Below, piece by piece: positions 11,829 to 23,530 of a stretch of DNA of 64,000 bases. How positions within the stretch are numbered: position 1 is the first letter of the stretch; each line of letters opens with the position of its first letter. Origin of the DNA: Haliotis asinina (taxonomy: Eukaryota > Mollusca > Gastropoda > Lepetellida > Haliotidae). The position numbers were made by a program, and so were the translations under genes. Under the pieces are notes generated by a model. That model saw nothing but the letters and a program-made list of their open reading frames with translations, made no database searches and had not been told where the DNA came from. The stretch is from contig NC_090288.1 in NCBI RefSeq assembly GCF_037392515.1, positions 15,295,969 through 15,359,968 of the forward strand. The letters are read 5' to 3'.

Positions 11829-13450
11829 ATGTTTTTGTTATTGGGCTAGACTATTTTTAATGTACATTTTGTTGACAAACTTTGATGACCTGTGTGAAAT
11901 TAAAAGGTGAAAAAAATTGATATTTAAATAAATATCTTTTTACAATCTATTGCAAAGTCTTTGCCCTAAATCTCAGGGAAATGATTGTATTGTCTTTTTA
12001 ATCTGAAAATCACAGGTATCTGTTTGCAAAATATGTCAATAAATAGAGTGAAATATGAATGGTAGCCCAGGGATTGGTGTCTATGCTCAAAGGCTACATT
12101 TCAAACTATTTTTTGAGGTTAAATTTCTAATAATTATTGATGAATACCTATGTTGTTTTCATCAAACTTATTAAACTGAATGTCATAAACATTGGTAGAA
12201 TGGGAAAAAATGTTTGTTTATTAACAAATAATTTGTATAATTCAATGAAATGTCTGTATGTTTATTACATATATTTCCATCTGGATCAAGGTTCATATGC
12301 ACAAAGGTATGAAAGTAGAAATATTTTCAGACACCACAGCATTTACAATATTACATACAGTCTAAGCCAAAGCATTAAGATGTGTCAAAGCATTGAAAAA
12401 ACTTAATTACACTTTCTTGTATGTTTAGTCTAAAGAATCAAAATACTGAAAATGTCCTTTAATTCAAAATATTGATTGAAATTTGTTCTTCATTTCAGAC
12501 TGAAATAATATAATTTATTCAAATCTCAAAAATTATGGAAACAAAATCTTGGGCTTGTTAACACGATCACTGAAAGTATAAGGAGAATATCAACCTGGTA
12601 CCAACTACAGTATGTACTGAATTGCAAGGAAATCTATTCTTAAACTTAACTTCTGTTTGTGCATGTGGGCCTTGGCACATTTCTTTGTAACTACTGAAGA
12701 TAAACCTTTGTTGTGTACACTTTGTAATATTTCTATTTATACATCAGCTAAATATGGTTTATTTTGTGTTTGTCACTGTTTTATGAACAGATTTTTAATA
12801 TTGTCTAAGTACTTAAGAAATGTATGTCTTTGCTAAATCTCACAGTTTAACATCAATAGTGTTCATGGCTGCCAACTTGAAAAGTGTCCATTCTTAAACA
12901 AAACAGTGTTTAGCTGTAAATGTTCAGAACACAATGTCAAAAGGAATATCTCAAATATTATTTATTATTTATTTCATCAAGATAATTTGGTATATTTTTG
13001 TAATGCCAGTATCTTCATTTATGCGAACGTTTGGTGCAACGCTTGAATAAAGAAAATCTTGATAAAAACTAGAGTCAATAAAAGGTTGCATCACGCAAAC
13101 ACTGAGTGAATATTGATGAAACATCTATATTAGAGATGCCCAAATAAGAGACTGAGCCAGTCAGCTTTCAAATATGACTGGTTTTTTAACCAGTTTGATT
13201 TGACCATCCGAGGTTTTAATGAAAGTACACACACAACATCAATATTCTAAGTGTTCACGCTTTTTTGTGTAGATGCCACCACTTAGAAATAATAGAGAGT
13301 ATAAAATATCTACAACAATATGACGACACATCCTTTATTGTTTATTTTCAGAACCTGCATTCAAGATAAGGACTCGGCTACCTGTGCCTCATGAAATGAG
13401 TTTACCTCTCCTCAAACGTTTGACAAATGACATAAATGAAAGCTCAGAGT
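10620..13450. other. Gene-free AT-rich stretch
   Basis: No exon-like or conserved peptide was seen on either strand. Contents visible are homopolymer runs and a GAT microsatellite at 11777-11826. Lies between the convergent DCLRE1C and TMEM167B genes. Confidence 0.5.
11777..11826. repeat. (GAC)n(GAT)n microsatellite
   Basis: About 16 consecutive trinucleotides, GAC at the left turning into GAT. Confidence 0.9.
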
Positions 13451-13470
13451 CATCCACTTTAAAAACAGTT

Positions 13471-16400
13471 TTTATTGGTACACAATTCCCCATCAATATA
13501 CATGATGAATGTACAATTCTTGTATAGCTGTACAGTATGAAACATCAGCATGCATGTTTGTCATTTAAGTGGACACATACAAAGATTCTTCCTGAAGGTT
13601 TATTTGTACTTGACACTGATAACTGAAGAAACGGGACATGAATAATTTATATCAGTTTGTCCAACATAATCAAATCTTCCCATCATATACTGTGAAATCC
13701 TTTAGTATTTCTAAAGTGTAGTTCAGTGCTAAAAAAGCCCAGGTTTTCTGTCATGTGCTTTACATCAGTCGCATGCCAGGTTGAAATTTCCCAAAAAGCA
13801 TATTTACCTTTCCTCTTAAAAGCTGAAAGTGTACTATTTATTTCCAGATAATGCCTTCAGGGGGAAATTCCATAAACAAAGTTATCAAAAACACAGTAGC
13901 CTGTACCTGACTGAGTCAGTAGGTTTCAGTGAATTCATCAAATGGTCAGCTTCATCTTTAGTGCATTATTTAACAGGTATCCATGACAACGATGAGCTGT
14001 GAATAACATCCAATATGCAAATCCTCCACTACTTTCATCAATCAACATGGTCAGGCAGTCTCTTTATTTTTTCCTGTGTTTCCAATCTAGCACCTGCCTT
14101 GAATTTTCCTTCTAACATGAACAAATAAAAATATCTTAACTTTCTCCTGCACCTGTGGAACTTTATACCCTGATATGATAAAGAAAATACTCTTTCTCTT
14201 ATGAACAAAATCAGGTACTTGATTTTTCTTCATCTACTTAAAAAGTAAATATTTCCAGTCAAAAACAAAGTGACTGCCTTCACATCTCAAATTCATTTAC
14301 AAAAACCAAGTCATTTAAATCCTACACCTTCATAAATGTAATGACAAAAATTGTGAAAAACAATTTTTATTTGTATTTATTTCTCCCTGCAGTTTTGCTG
14401 GTTGAGACTGGAGACAAGAAGCACATTACAAATATAGATTCCCTCAGTCTATGCTAAAGCAGACTACTGCAAGCTATGAAAAACTGCTGGCTGCAATATT
14501 CACCAAGAGAACCCTCCTTTAAGAGAGTCACACTGGTAATATGTTTACAGAGTAATGTCACAAAACGCCATGAGCTGTATGTACAGGTGTGACCCTTTAT
14601 GTACAGGTAGGACAAAACACCAGCCCCATATGTGTGATCTACAAACAACATAAATATTTATATACCATGTATATATTGATGTATTTTCATTGAACTCTTT
14701 AGAAACTATGAAATTAATCTGAGATTACACTTGAAAAATGGAATTAAATATTTTCCAGTGTTTTGTTACAGTACTTGCGTTTCATTGATAACAAAGACTA
14801 AAGAATCAGATGTGTCTTCAATACTTATTTTAAAATATTTGAAATATTTGTTAAAATGAGTTTGAGAAGCAAGGAGTCTTATGATAATCTAAATTCAACA
14901 AAATTTCAGGCTTTTTCAGGCAACTTGTGTTGAAATTTTATGTAACTCTCTCATACATTCTGACAGTGTCTTTTCACGACAATTGTTAACACGACAATTG
15001 TTAATAATGTTAAAACATTAACACTGAGTTAGATTTTCCAATACATGTATACCCTTAAGTTAAGTATACTAGTTCACAGTTGCTTCTATCTCTTAAACAT
15101 TCAGAACAGAAACATATCCACTTAAACAGAGATATAACAAGCATGAAAGACATTCAATCCCTATTTCGGTCTTTTGATTACAGAGTCAAACTATTCCACC
15201 TTGTAGTGTGATGTATGCTCTCAAAATCAGAAGCAATAATGACTTTGCCCAATGTTCTATTGCTAGATATCTTTCAAGTGTCAGCAAAGATATCTACACA
15301 TGTACACCAGATCTACCTCAATATGTATAAGTGTCTCACTAAAGTACTAGAGTGAATTTTCACTCCCGTGTCCCGTATATATAGCCAAACAGTACAAAGT
15401 TTAAAAAATAAATTCTGCCCCAAATCTGTTTCAGCTGATTTCAACTCTGCATCAGTTCATGTGCTTGCTTCATACCATAATTTTACTACAGATATACATC
15501 AGTATAGTAAATTTAGCCCCAGTGTTATTCCTTACACTCCTGCACTGGATCTAACAAACCCTGGTAGGAGGTCGCGTCAGGTAACCTTTGAGCGACCTAT
15601 GACTGTCCAATCAAAAGCATGATCGCTAAACTGATTTAACCATTATGACAACAGATACTGTTTAAAATTTCGTGTGACTTACAAAATACACCGATCACTG
15701 ACACAGATCTTCCAACAAATGAAAATCTGCATAAAATATATAGAATAAATAAAATACTGATATTTGACCAGAAGTATATACAGTTTTTGGTTTCTGCTGA
15801 CATGGTTACCATTAGCAAATATTTCAGCTAGCTGACATCCTTTAGTATTGCCAAAAATGCTATTTTCAGCGACTGTTTACTCACTCTTGTGGCGTGCTCC
15901 ATGTACCTGATCTGAAGGTGATCGTAGGGATAATAGCATTTGGAAACGTTTGCGTACAAACCTTCGCGTGAGTAAAAGTCTAAAACGTATGTGCGTATGT
16001 CCACATTCGCATTTTGGTAAGCTGTGTTCTGATTGGTCAATCTCAAAGGTTACCTGACTTGACCTCCTGCTAGGGTTTGTTAGACCCAGTATAGGGGAGT
16101 GTAACGAATAACACTGGGGCTAAGTTAACTTAGACTGGAGATACATCCAAGTAACAGTCAGTTAGTCACTTCTTGCAACAAGCATGGGACGACCAATTCT
16201 AATCTCGATCTGCAAGGGTATTGTCAAAGTAAAAGCTCCCAGAACCAAAAGACAAATGTAGTGATGCCTGCTTTTCATCACTACAGACACATAATGAAGG
16301 ATATAAATACACAGTAGGTAATTACTCACAGAGTATCGTATAGTAATTTTGTTCAGGCATATTTTTTATGAATGCGGACTTAAATTAAGTGGGTAGGCAT

Positions 16401-16988
16401 GGTGTGTTGTAGGGCCGGCTATCGACATATAGACAACAGAGTTAAAAAATCGGCTGAATATCAGTTGATTATCAATAAATATTGGGGAGCAACTTTAAAA
16501 AAAATCTGAAAGAAACCAGCATATTCATATCACTAGTGAGTGGTGACATATTCAGACTTATATTCCAAACAAAAAAACATCTTGAACCAAATTTAGAAGT
16601 GGATCATAAATATAGATGAGTACATAAAACTTTGCTTTTTCACAGAAAAAATATTTTAGCCTATCAATAATTTTAGCCAGCCTTAATTTGTTGTGTACAT
16701 TCTGTGCAGATAATTAGCTGATCTGGAGCTTTAGAGGCTTACCACACCAGCATATTTAATGTCACCAGACTTCTGGAAACAAACATGTAAGCATACATTG
16801 ATCACAGATAGTCGTGTTCTTCACATTATTACACAGTTTCTGCATAGTTGAGCTATCAACCAGTCAGCTGTTCTCCATGTAAAGTCCACATCTTCTTTCA
16901 CATTCACTGTGATACAAAGTCATGATGGATGAGTATGCAAGAGCAGACAACTCTGGGCGGAGACGTAATGAGAGGTGAGTTACCGTGG
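13471..16988 (-). other. Probable 3' UTR region of TMEM167B
   Basis: Downstream (minus strand) of the TMEM167B stop codon. AT-rich, no coding exon. A minus-strand AATAAA reads at 13471-13476 (TTTATT on the plus strand), a candidate end of a long 3' UTR; shorter UTRs are equally possible. Contains a long inverted-repeat element at 15506-16130. Confidence 0.35.
15506..16130. mobile_element. Fold-back element with ~115-bp inverted arms
   Basis: The left arm (15506-15625) and right arm (16015-16130) are inverted copies: both carry TTAGCCCCAGTGTTATTC, CTAACAAACCCT, GGAGGTC and GTCAGGTAACCTTTGAG in the same order when the right arm is reverse-complemented. The middle of about 390 bases has no recognisable protein. 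This is the build of a non-autonomous DNA transposon with long terminal inverted repeats. Confidence 0.75.
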
Positions 16989-18892
16989 TTACTTGAGTAG
17001 AAGAACATAGAATGCCATGAGGATACAGATGACTGACACTGGTGTATGAAGTCGGGTGCCAATAACAGATGCTGAAAGGAAGAAGCAGTAACAGATGCAG
17101 CTATTCATGGTTGCAGGTTCCCATCCCTTTTCAAAATCATAATAATACCCATACTATTATAAATAGTGAGTTTAGTTTTATGCCACTCTCAGCAATATTC
17201 CATCCCTATGGCAGCAGTCTGTAAATAACTGAGTCTGAACCAGGCAATCCTGTGATCAACAGCATGAGCATCAGTCTATGCAAGTGGGATATAGTAATGT
17301 CAACCAAGTCAGCGAGCCTGACCAGTGACCACCCAATCCTGTTATTCGCCTCATACGACAAGCATGGGCTACCGAAGATCAGTTCTCACCCAGATCTTCA
17401 CAGACCATAATAGGAATAAATCATAATAACTTCCATATTAGAGTCAGGGCAACCTACTTCCTATAGCATTCTGAAAGCACTACAATAGCACCCTGGGCAA
17501 TGGATCATTGTCCATTCAATTTTCATTTTGATTTGCTAATGGAATACAACCCAACAGATGCAAGACCAAACAATGGTATAGTGTGAAGTTAGGCCTTAGA
17601 ATCTATTTTGGCAACTTGAGTAAATGAACACTCTAATGTATCAGAAGTGGGCAAGATATGACACAGGTAATTGATGTGAGAATTATGTATAAGAATATTA
17701 GGCAAATACCAGCCAATGCCCCCTGTGTATAAAAAGGGCCCAATTTTTTTGGTTTCTCCTTGAAGCATCTTAGTGTACATTAAACAGCTCCTTCCAATCA
17801 GTTATTTCCTAAATCATAGTAACTTCAAAAGACAAATTTTAGACAAGGAAAATTTCCAGAATGACAAAATTCCTTGATGGTGGAATATCAGTAATACATC
17901 CACTGGATAATTGGCACTTGAAATACTTGGATTGCACCCCTGCCCTACACCCTGCCTGAATCTATATGAATTCTGATACACTTAAAACATTTGAATTATC
18001 AAATGTTCAATATCACCCCTTAAAAAATGTCAAACTTGTGGATCTTTTTTATTATACCCACCTTTATAAAATACTCCTAGAAACCCTTTTTTCTCAGACA
18101 GGAACCACTGCTTGAGTCGAGGAACCCGTCGCATGTATGCACACGTACATACGACTAAGAGGCCAAAGACCAATCCATCAAAGGAATACACTGCAATGTA
18201 CAATATAGCAAAAATTTCACTGACAACTTGTATGCAATGATGCAATATATGCCATTGAGAAAGAGGTTCAATGTAACATGTATTGTACTTGTATAATCAT
18301 AGGTGTCAGTTGTGTGAACTGTGCCAATTAATGGATGTCTTGGTGGTACATAATCTAGACTACCAGTTGTCAGACTTCTAGTTTGTGGAAGCCACGGTGA
18401 TGACAGCCTGTCCTTCTCTGTGTCAGTGCTTTACTAAGAAATTGTACATAAACATATCATGTTAAAGTTGACCACTTTCTAAATGGCATGGTACATTCAT
18501 AGCTTTCGGCTGTGGGAGGCGTGCCAACTTACACTTGTCCAATGAGTACACAAAGCATGTAGTCTATACTACCAAGTGTCGACTTCCATTTTGTGAATGC
18601 TGTGGGGGCTGAATAAGCTGGATTGTTACTTTGTGTCAAGGTGTTTAGGTTTCAATCTTAGGAGCATGCGCATGTTTACCAGACGAGACTCAACCCAAAA
18701 TAGTACCAAAATTTTAAAAATCGTGTGCACGAGAATGTCCCACTAAATAAACTGCAAGTTCATCAACTTGATCAAGAACACATTGACTGGTTCCAACATA
18801 TCTCATACACTTCATGTCGATAAGTAACCTTACTTTTCCAGAAACGTATGAATAACCGAAATATTAAGCTGCACATATATACCATTCGTCAT
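16989..18892 (-). CDS. TMEM167B: Protein kish-B, small Golgi/secretory membrane protein
   Basis: Kish proteins are short two-helix membrane proteins placed in the early secretory pathway/Golgi; the exact molecular role is little known. Coding exons on the minus strand: 18892-18883 (ATG ACG AAT G), 18190-18062, 17071-16989 (stop TAA at 16991-16989). Lengths 10, 129 and 83 give 222 bases, 73 residues; phases 1 and 1 match at both junctions, acceptors end in ATTGCAG and CTTTCAG, donors are GTATAT and GTGGGT. The start MTNVYSFDG, the middle [14 protein letters not shown] and [13 protein letters not shown], and the end IGTRLHTP...MAFYVLLLK line up along the full length with kish-B (vertebrate form 74 residues). 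Predicted membrane segments: residues about 8-23 and 57-72. The 10-base first coding exon is supported by exact agreement with the family's N-terminus. Its 5' side faces IARS1. Confidence 0.95.
17166..17404 (-). repeat. SINE-B copy, near full length, in TMEM167B intron 2 region
   Basis: Starts with GTGAGTTTAGTTTTATGCC and runs through CAGCAATATTCCA, GTCTGTAAATAA and TACGACAAGCATGGG to a CCAGATCTTCAC end. Lies just 5' (minus sense) of the last TMEM167B exon. Confidence 0.85.
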
Positions 18893-18959
18893 TATCTCTG
18901 AGAGGTAATTAACTGCTCAGAAACTGGAGTGTTTGCGGCATAAGAAGTTTGTTTTCGTT

Positions 18960-19400
18960 CCTCTGCGTGTCAACAGGAAGTTCCCGCTTCTAATTCTACA
19001 AAAATTACAAAACATGAATTGACAAGTGCGTAAAAATCAATATGATTAGAAATGTAAGGATGATTCGGAGTCTGGTGATGACACGTGTTCTGATATATTG
19101 ATATGAAGGTATTTTAGGAAAGGGTGTGTAATAACCTGTTTGATCATGCTAACAAAATAGCCATTTTCGTTTACATTCCAATTCTTATTTTAACATATCC
19201 CTTGAACCGGAAATAACACAGGCGCACATGTCGGCCGGTCTGTGCTGATGCAACATCAACACAATATATACTGTAATCTATTGTCAGTCATTGTTGCACA
19301 AACTTGCCTCAGACTGAATGTGCTATAGACCTACATAAAGTCTCGCCCGAACATTGAACGATAGATTGGCAAGCTGTCTTGAAGGTGAGTTGTGATCTGT
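18960..19400. promoter_or_regulatory. Candidate bidirectional promoter, TMEM167B (-) and IARS1 (+)
   Basis: The interval lies between the TMEM167B start codon and a possible IARS1 leader exon. It contains ETS-type GGAA sites ACAGGAAGTTCCC (18973-18985) and ACCGGAAAT (19206-19214), no TATA box close by, and more CpG than its surroundings. ETS sites without TATA are common in housekeeping head-to-head promoters. A GTGAGT donor at 19385 could end a noncoding IARS1 exon. All of this is inference. Confidence 0.35.
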
Positions 19401-19669
19401 CGCTAGTGCATCGCCATGTTCTCAACCTGTTAAGCCTGTACGTCACTACTTGGATAATGCAAGTATTATACTGATGGACTCAATCCTGCCATCAGATGGT
19501 GAATGAGTGCACAGATATCCGACAACAACAGAGTTTGCCAGACGTAGTCTCGATCGAGCTTTTTTGGCTGAGACTGAGGATGTCATTTCTAAAGTCTCAA
19601 ATGACATTCCAATACTTAAGAGGTTTAATTGTAACGTAGATTGTGGTTTGGACATATGATTAAAGAGGG

Positions 19670-19935
19670 TGAGGTGAGTTTACAACACACTCAGCAATAT
19701 TTCAGCTATATGGCAGCAGTCTGTAAATAATCAAGTCTGGACTAGTCTATCAAGTGATCAACAACTGTTGTGTAGTTACAACATGAACATTGATCTACAC
19801 TATTGGGAACTCATAACAGGTGTCAACCAGGTGACAAACCTGATCACCTGATCCCATTATTTGCCTCTTACGAAAGGCATAGTCGCCTGTTGTGGCAGGC
19901 ATGGGTTGCTGAAAGCCTAATCTATCCTGGTCCTG
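19670..19935 (-). repeat. SINE-B copy
   Basis: GTGAGTTTACAACACACTCAGC at the left, GTCTGTAAATAATCAAGTC in the middle, GGCATAGTCGCCT and CATGGGTTGCTGAA towards the right. Confidence 0.85.
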
Positions 19936-20330
19936 TATAATTAAAAGTTAATCAGTAAACCTTGATCAAGTCTCAAGTTTTGCAGAGAAGGTGGCTACTG
20001 ATTAATCAGTGATGATCATTAAACAATTAAGCCCAGTATTATAGTCCGTTTTGCTCAAATACTGACCAATTAATTGCAGTCTACCTTGAAAACCGGTAAG
20101 CATAACATACTCAGTGAAACGCTGATCATAATCAGAACATCATACCAATTCTGTGAGGTTTTTGGAGAATATTTTTCCTTAAAATAGCAAAGTTGTTAAA
20201 CAAACTATCATTGAAATATTGGCACAGTTCACTATTTGTTATGAGGGAAGAGTGCAGTGAAAGGGACAGCCAGGTGTGCACAGTGATGAGGTCAAACAAA
20301 AAATGTTGTACCTCCGATTACACCTCTTTA

Positions 20331-20935
20331 GAGGTCACATGCAACCAAACAATCAAAAACGATTAAGAAAAAGATATCACTAATTCATAATACATAAAAT
20401 GCATTGCTGATTAAGAAAAGACAAATGCTCAAAATTGTAAGCGTATATTCACAAATCAAAAGTGTGACATTTTGTACTTGGGTTTACCTCCCTCAAAAAT
20501 GAAGCAGCCATGATACTGATCCCAGTCAGAGCCAGTGGGTGTGCTCTCAAGTGTAGCAAAGCCTTTTCATTAGTTAGTGGTTCTGCTGCCATTTAGCCGG
20601 CTCTTTGTGTATGGCTTCTTAGCCCGATAGATGTGAATTTCAAATTGCATGTAGTCAATGATTGTAGTTGTGCTTTGCATATTGTCATTAGCAGACAGAC
20701 AGGCAGACATAAAGGTGTCAATAAACCAGGCATTGAGTTTTCTCTGTGATAGAATCTGTTTATCACAATCAACGTGTTACTTTTTATGTATCAAGTAGAT
20801 TATTTACTTGTTTGTGTATACAACCAAGATTAGACTAGCGCTTACGACCTCATACTGTTTCAAGCTCAGTGAACCTATTTACTGCGCGTGTTATGAGGCA
20901 GTGCAGCATAGCTGTTGAAACCACTTTTTCTCTCA
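20331..20935 (+). repeat. Dispersed ~1-kb repeat, copy A (inner part deleted)
   Basis: Begins AGGTCACATGCAACCAAA and ends GCTGTTGAAACCAC. Compared with copy B at 21322-22413 it keeps both outer parts but lacks about 480 inner bases. Same orientation as copy B. No protein recognised; family unknown. Confidence 0.7.
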
Positions 20936-21321
20936 CCACTGGTGGAAAATTAGTGAAACGTTTGAACTCTGATTTCGTGAGATTTTCTTTATCACGTTTT
21001 TTTCAACTTTGTAGGTTTAAATGGCACTTTTGATGATTTTTTTTGGTAAATGCATACCCAAAGATATAAAAAAACAACCAAGTTAACTAAAACAGCATTG
21101 CTTCTTACATCATTATGTAACTTCATTTTTTGGATATAATAATTACACAGATTGAATAACTGAAGAATAAAATCGATTACTGTACTGATAAAAGTTCTTA
21201 AACGCACTCTACAGCTTACTATTTCCATCGTTTTTGTGTGATCCGTTAATGTAGTTTAAAAGACATATCGAGCAGCTTCCCTCGCCTTGAACTTCACGCT
21301 TGGACACAATGTTTAATGCTT

Positions 21322-22413
21322 AAAGGTCACATGCAACCAAAAAATCAAACATAATTAAAACACTTTTATCACTTATTCGTGACATATAATATGCATTGCT
21401 GCTTTTAAAAAAACAAATAAACACAATTATAAGCGTACAATCGCGATTCAAAAGTGCAATATTTTGTACTTGGGCTTACTTCCCCCGAAACAAAGCACTC
21501 GGGAGACCGAACCCAGTCATAGCGGGTGGATATGCACTAAAGTGTGACGACAGCTTCCGATTGGCTGTTTTATTTGCTGATATTCTGAGGGTTCATTGTG
21601 TGTACAGAAAGATGATCTGTTTGATGGGCATTTTAGAAGCATTGCGAGTGACAAGAAAGTAAGATTCTTTATGGATAACAACTTCTTTTTGTGTACTTGA
21701 TGCGTCGTTTCAGTATGGATTCATATACTGTTGTCAAACAAAATCATATACACGAAAAGAAGTCGTTATCCATGAAGAATGTATATAGAGATGTTGGGTT
21801 TGGAAAATACATGTTCTGTGAATTTGTGCTCGATCCAATAAAAAATCATGTCAGTAGAGATAGTAAACTACTGCGTGACTGGAATCTGTCATTCGTCCAA
21901 GTACAAAGCAGGACTTGAAACTGATAAGAGTTTGCACCAGTTTCCGTCAGATCCAGTCGTCCGAAAAAAATGAATGTAGTATGTTTGCAACCCAGACATA
22001 AAAACATGTTGTGTGTATCACACATGCCTAATTACATAATGTTGCAGACACGGGACTCGGGTGCACGAGTCATAAATCAACTTATTTTCTTTACGTCGTA
22101 TAGTCTGACAGGTGTTAAGTTCAAATTGCACGTGGTCAATGATTGAAGCTGTGTATTGCATGTCGTCTTTAGCAGACAGGCAGACAGACATATAGGTGTA
22201 AATAAACCAGACACAGCTTTCTCTGTGACAGCAACTGCTTACTACAATCAACAAGTTGTTTTACGTAACGAGTAGATTATTTGTGTACACAACCAAGATT
22301 AGACACTGCTCACGACCTCAGACGCTGGGCATGCATACTGTTTCAAGCTCCACAAACCTATTCACTGCGCATGCATTATGGACGCAGCGCAGCACAGCTG
22401 TTGAAACCAGTTT
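21322..22413 (+). repeat. Dispersed ~1-kb repeat, copy B (longer)
   Basis: Shares with copy A the blocks AGGTCACATGCAACCAAA, TTTTGTACTTGGG, TAGCAGACAG, ACAACCAAGATTAGAC and CTGTTTCAAGCTC in order. The part missing from copy A holds a hairpin: 21673-21693 and 21751-21771 are 21-base inverted arms with two mismatches and a 57-base loop. ORFs inside show no known family. Confidence 0.7.
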
Positions 22414-22425
22414 TCCCCCCAGCGC

Positions 22426-22500
22426 TTCAAAATTTTAATGGGCCATTTTTCATTAAAATGTGCCAAATGGCCCATGGCCCCTGCCTTTCCCAATCCCCTG
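22426..22500. repeat. Short GGGCC-rich repeat, copy 1
   Basis: About 75 bases, TTCAAAATTTTAATGGGCC to CCCAATCCCCTG, found again at 33799-33873 with few changes. Confidence 0.6.
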
Positions 22501-22957
22501 TCAGATATGTGTCTATCATAGTCTACTATGTTCATCTCCCATTACGTTCAACTACATACATATCCTTAAGATTTGCCCAGTGTTTTAAATACTTCAAATA
22601 CTGTTAGATTGAGCAATGGCAAAATGAGGACTAATGAAGGAATATACATACACCAAACTTTTCTTTGAGACAATTAGAAGTCTGACATAATGATGTTTGA
22701 CTGTACCATATTTTCTTGAGTAAACATGGGCCTCAATTAAATACGAGGTAGTTTTACTACATGGAATTCTCAAAATTATTATCTTTGCAATGAGCACTTG
22801 GGTCCAAATGTGTCTAAAGGAGATATGTGCCCAGGTGTTTAATAGAGGAAATATGGTATGTTTACTTAGTGCTCTGTATGCAAGTAAATAATCCCAAAGT
22901 GGCATGTGTATATGAATGTTTGGATTGAAATGATACAGCATGGTCATGGTATTTATG

Positions 22958-23116
22958 GAGCGGTAGGGTAGCCTAGTGGTAAAAGCGTTCACTCTTCATG
23001 CCGAATATCCAGGTTCAATTCCCCACATGGGTACAGTGTGTGAAACCCTTCTCTGGTGCTCCCTGCCCAGATTATGCTGGTATATTGCTAAATGTGGCAT
23101 AAAATTGCACTCACTG
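22958..23116 (+). repeat. SINE-A copy (tRNA-derived head)
   Basis: Head GGTAGCCTAGTGGTAAAAGCG (box A-like) and GGTTCAATTCCCC (box B-like), then ATGGGTACAGTGTG and the shared tail ending AAAATTGCACTCACTG. Confidence 0.85.
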
Positions 23117-23530
23117 ATGATATGTATCACAGAATTCCGAAAATGACTTTCAACTATGTTTGGGCTGGTTACATGTCAACAGGGCCAGGAACATGTTTCA
23201 GGTATCAGCCCTATGGGCTTCCTGTTTAGAAATTTCATACACAGTTTATGTGCAAAGTATCTACACAGTGAGCAGAGCCTTACATTAACCTAACATCCAG
23301 GACAAATAGCAGAAATGACTAAACTAATCGGTCAGAATAACGAGATCTTTACTTCTCAGAGTAAGATGTGATCCCTTATAAAACATATTTTATGTTTAGC
23401 AGTATGGATACTTATCAAAGTTGTTGATTCTTAAAATAGAAACATTTGTTTTCTAGGCAGGTATGTATCTTGCAGATGTTTTGTGAAACAAGTGATTACC
23501 AGATCCGTTTTGTTGTTTCAGAGATCCACA

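Noticed and set aside
15368..15622. 84-codon ORF
   Set aside because: Half of it is the left arm of the fold-back element; no family match.
22594..22992. 132-codon minus-strand ORF
   Set aside because: No recognisable domain, AT-rich codons, ends in a SINE-A copy; likely chance.
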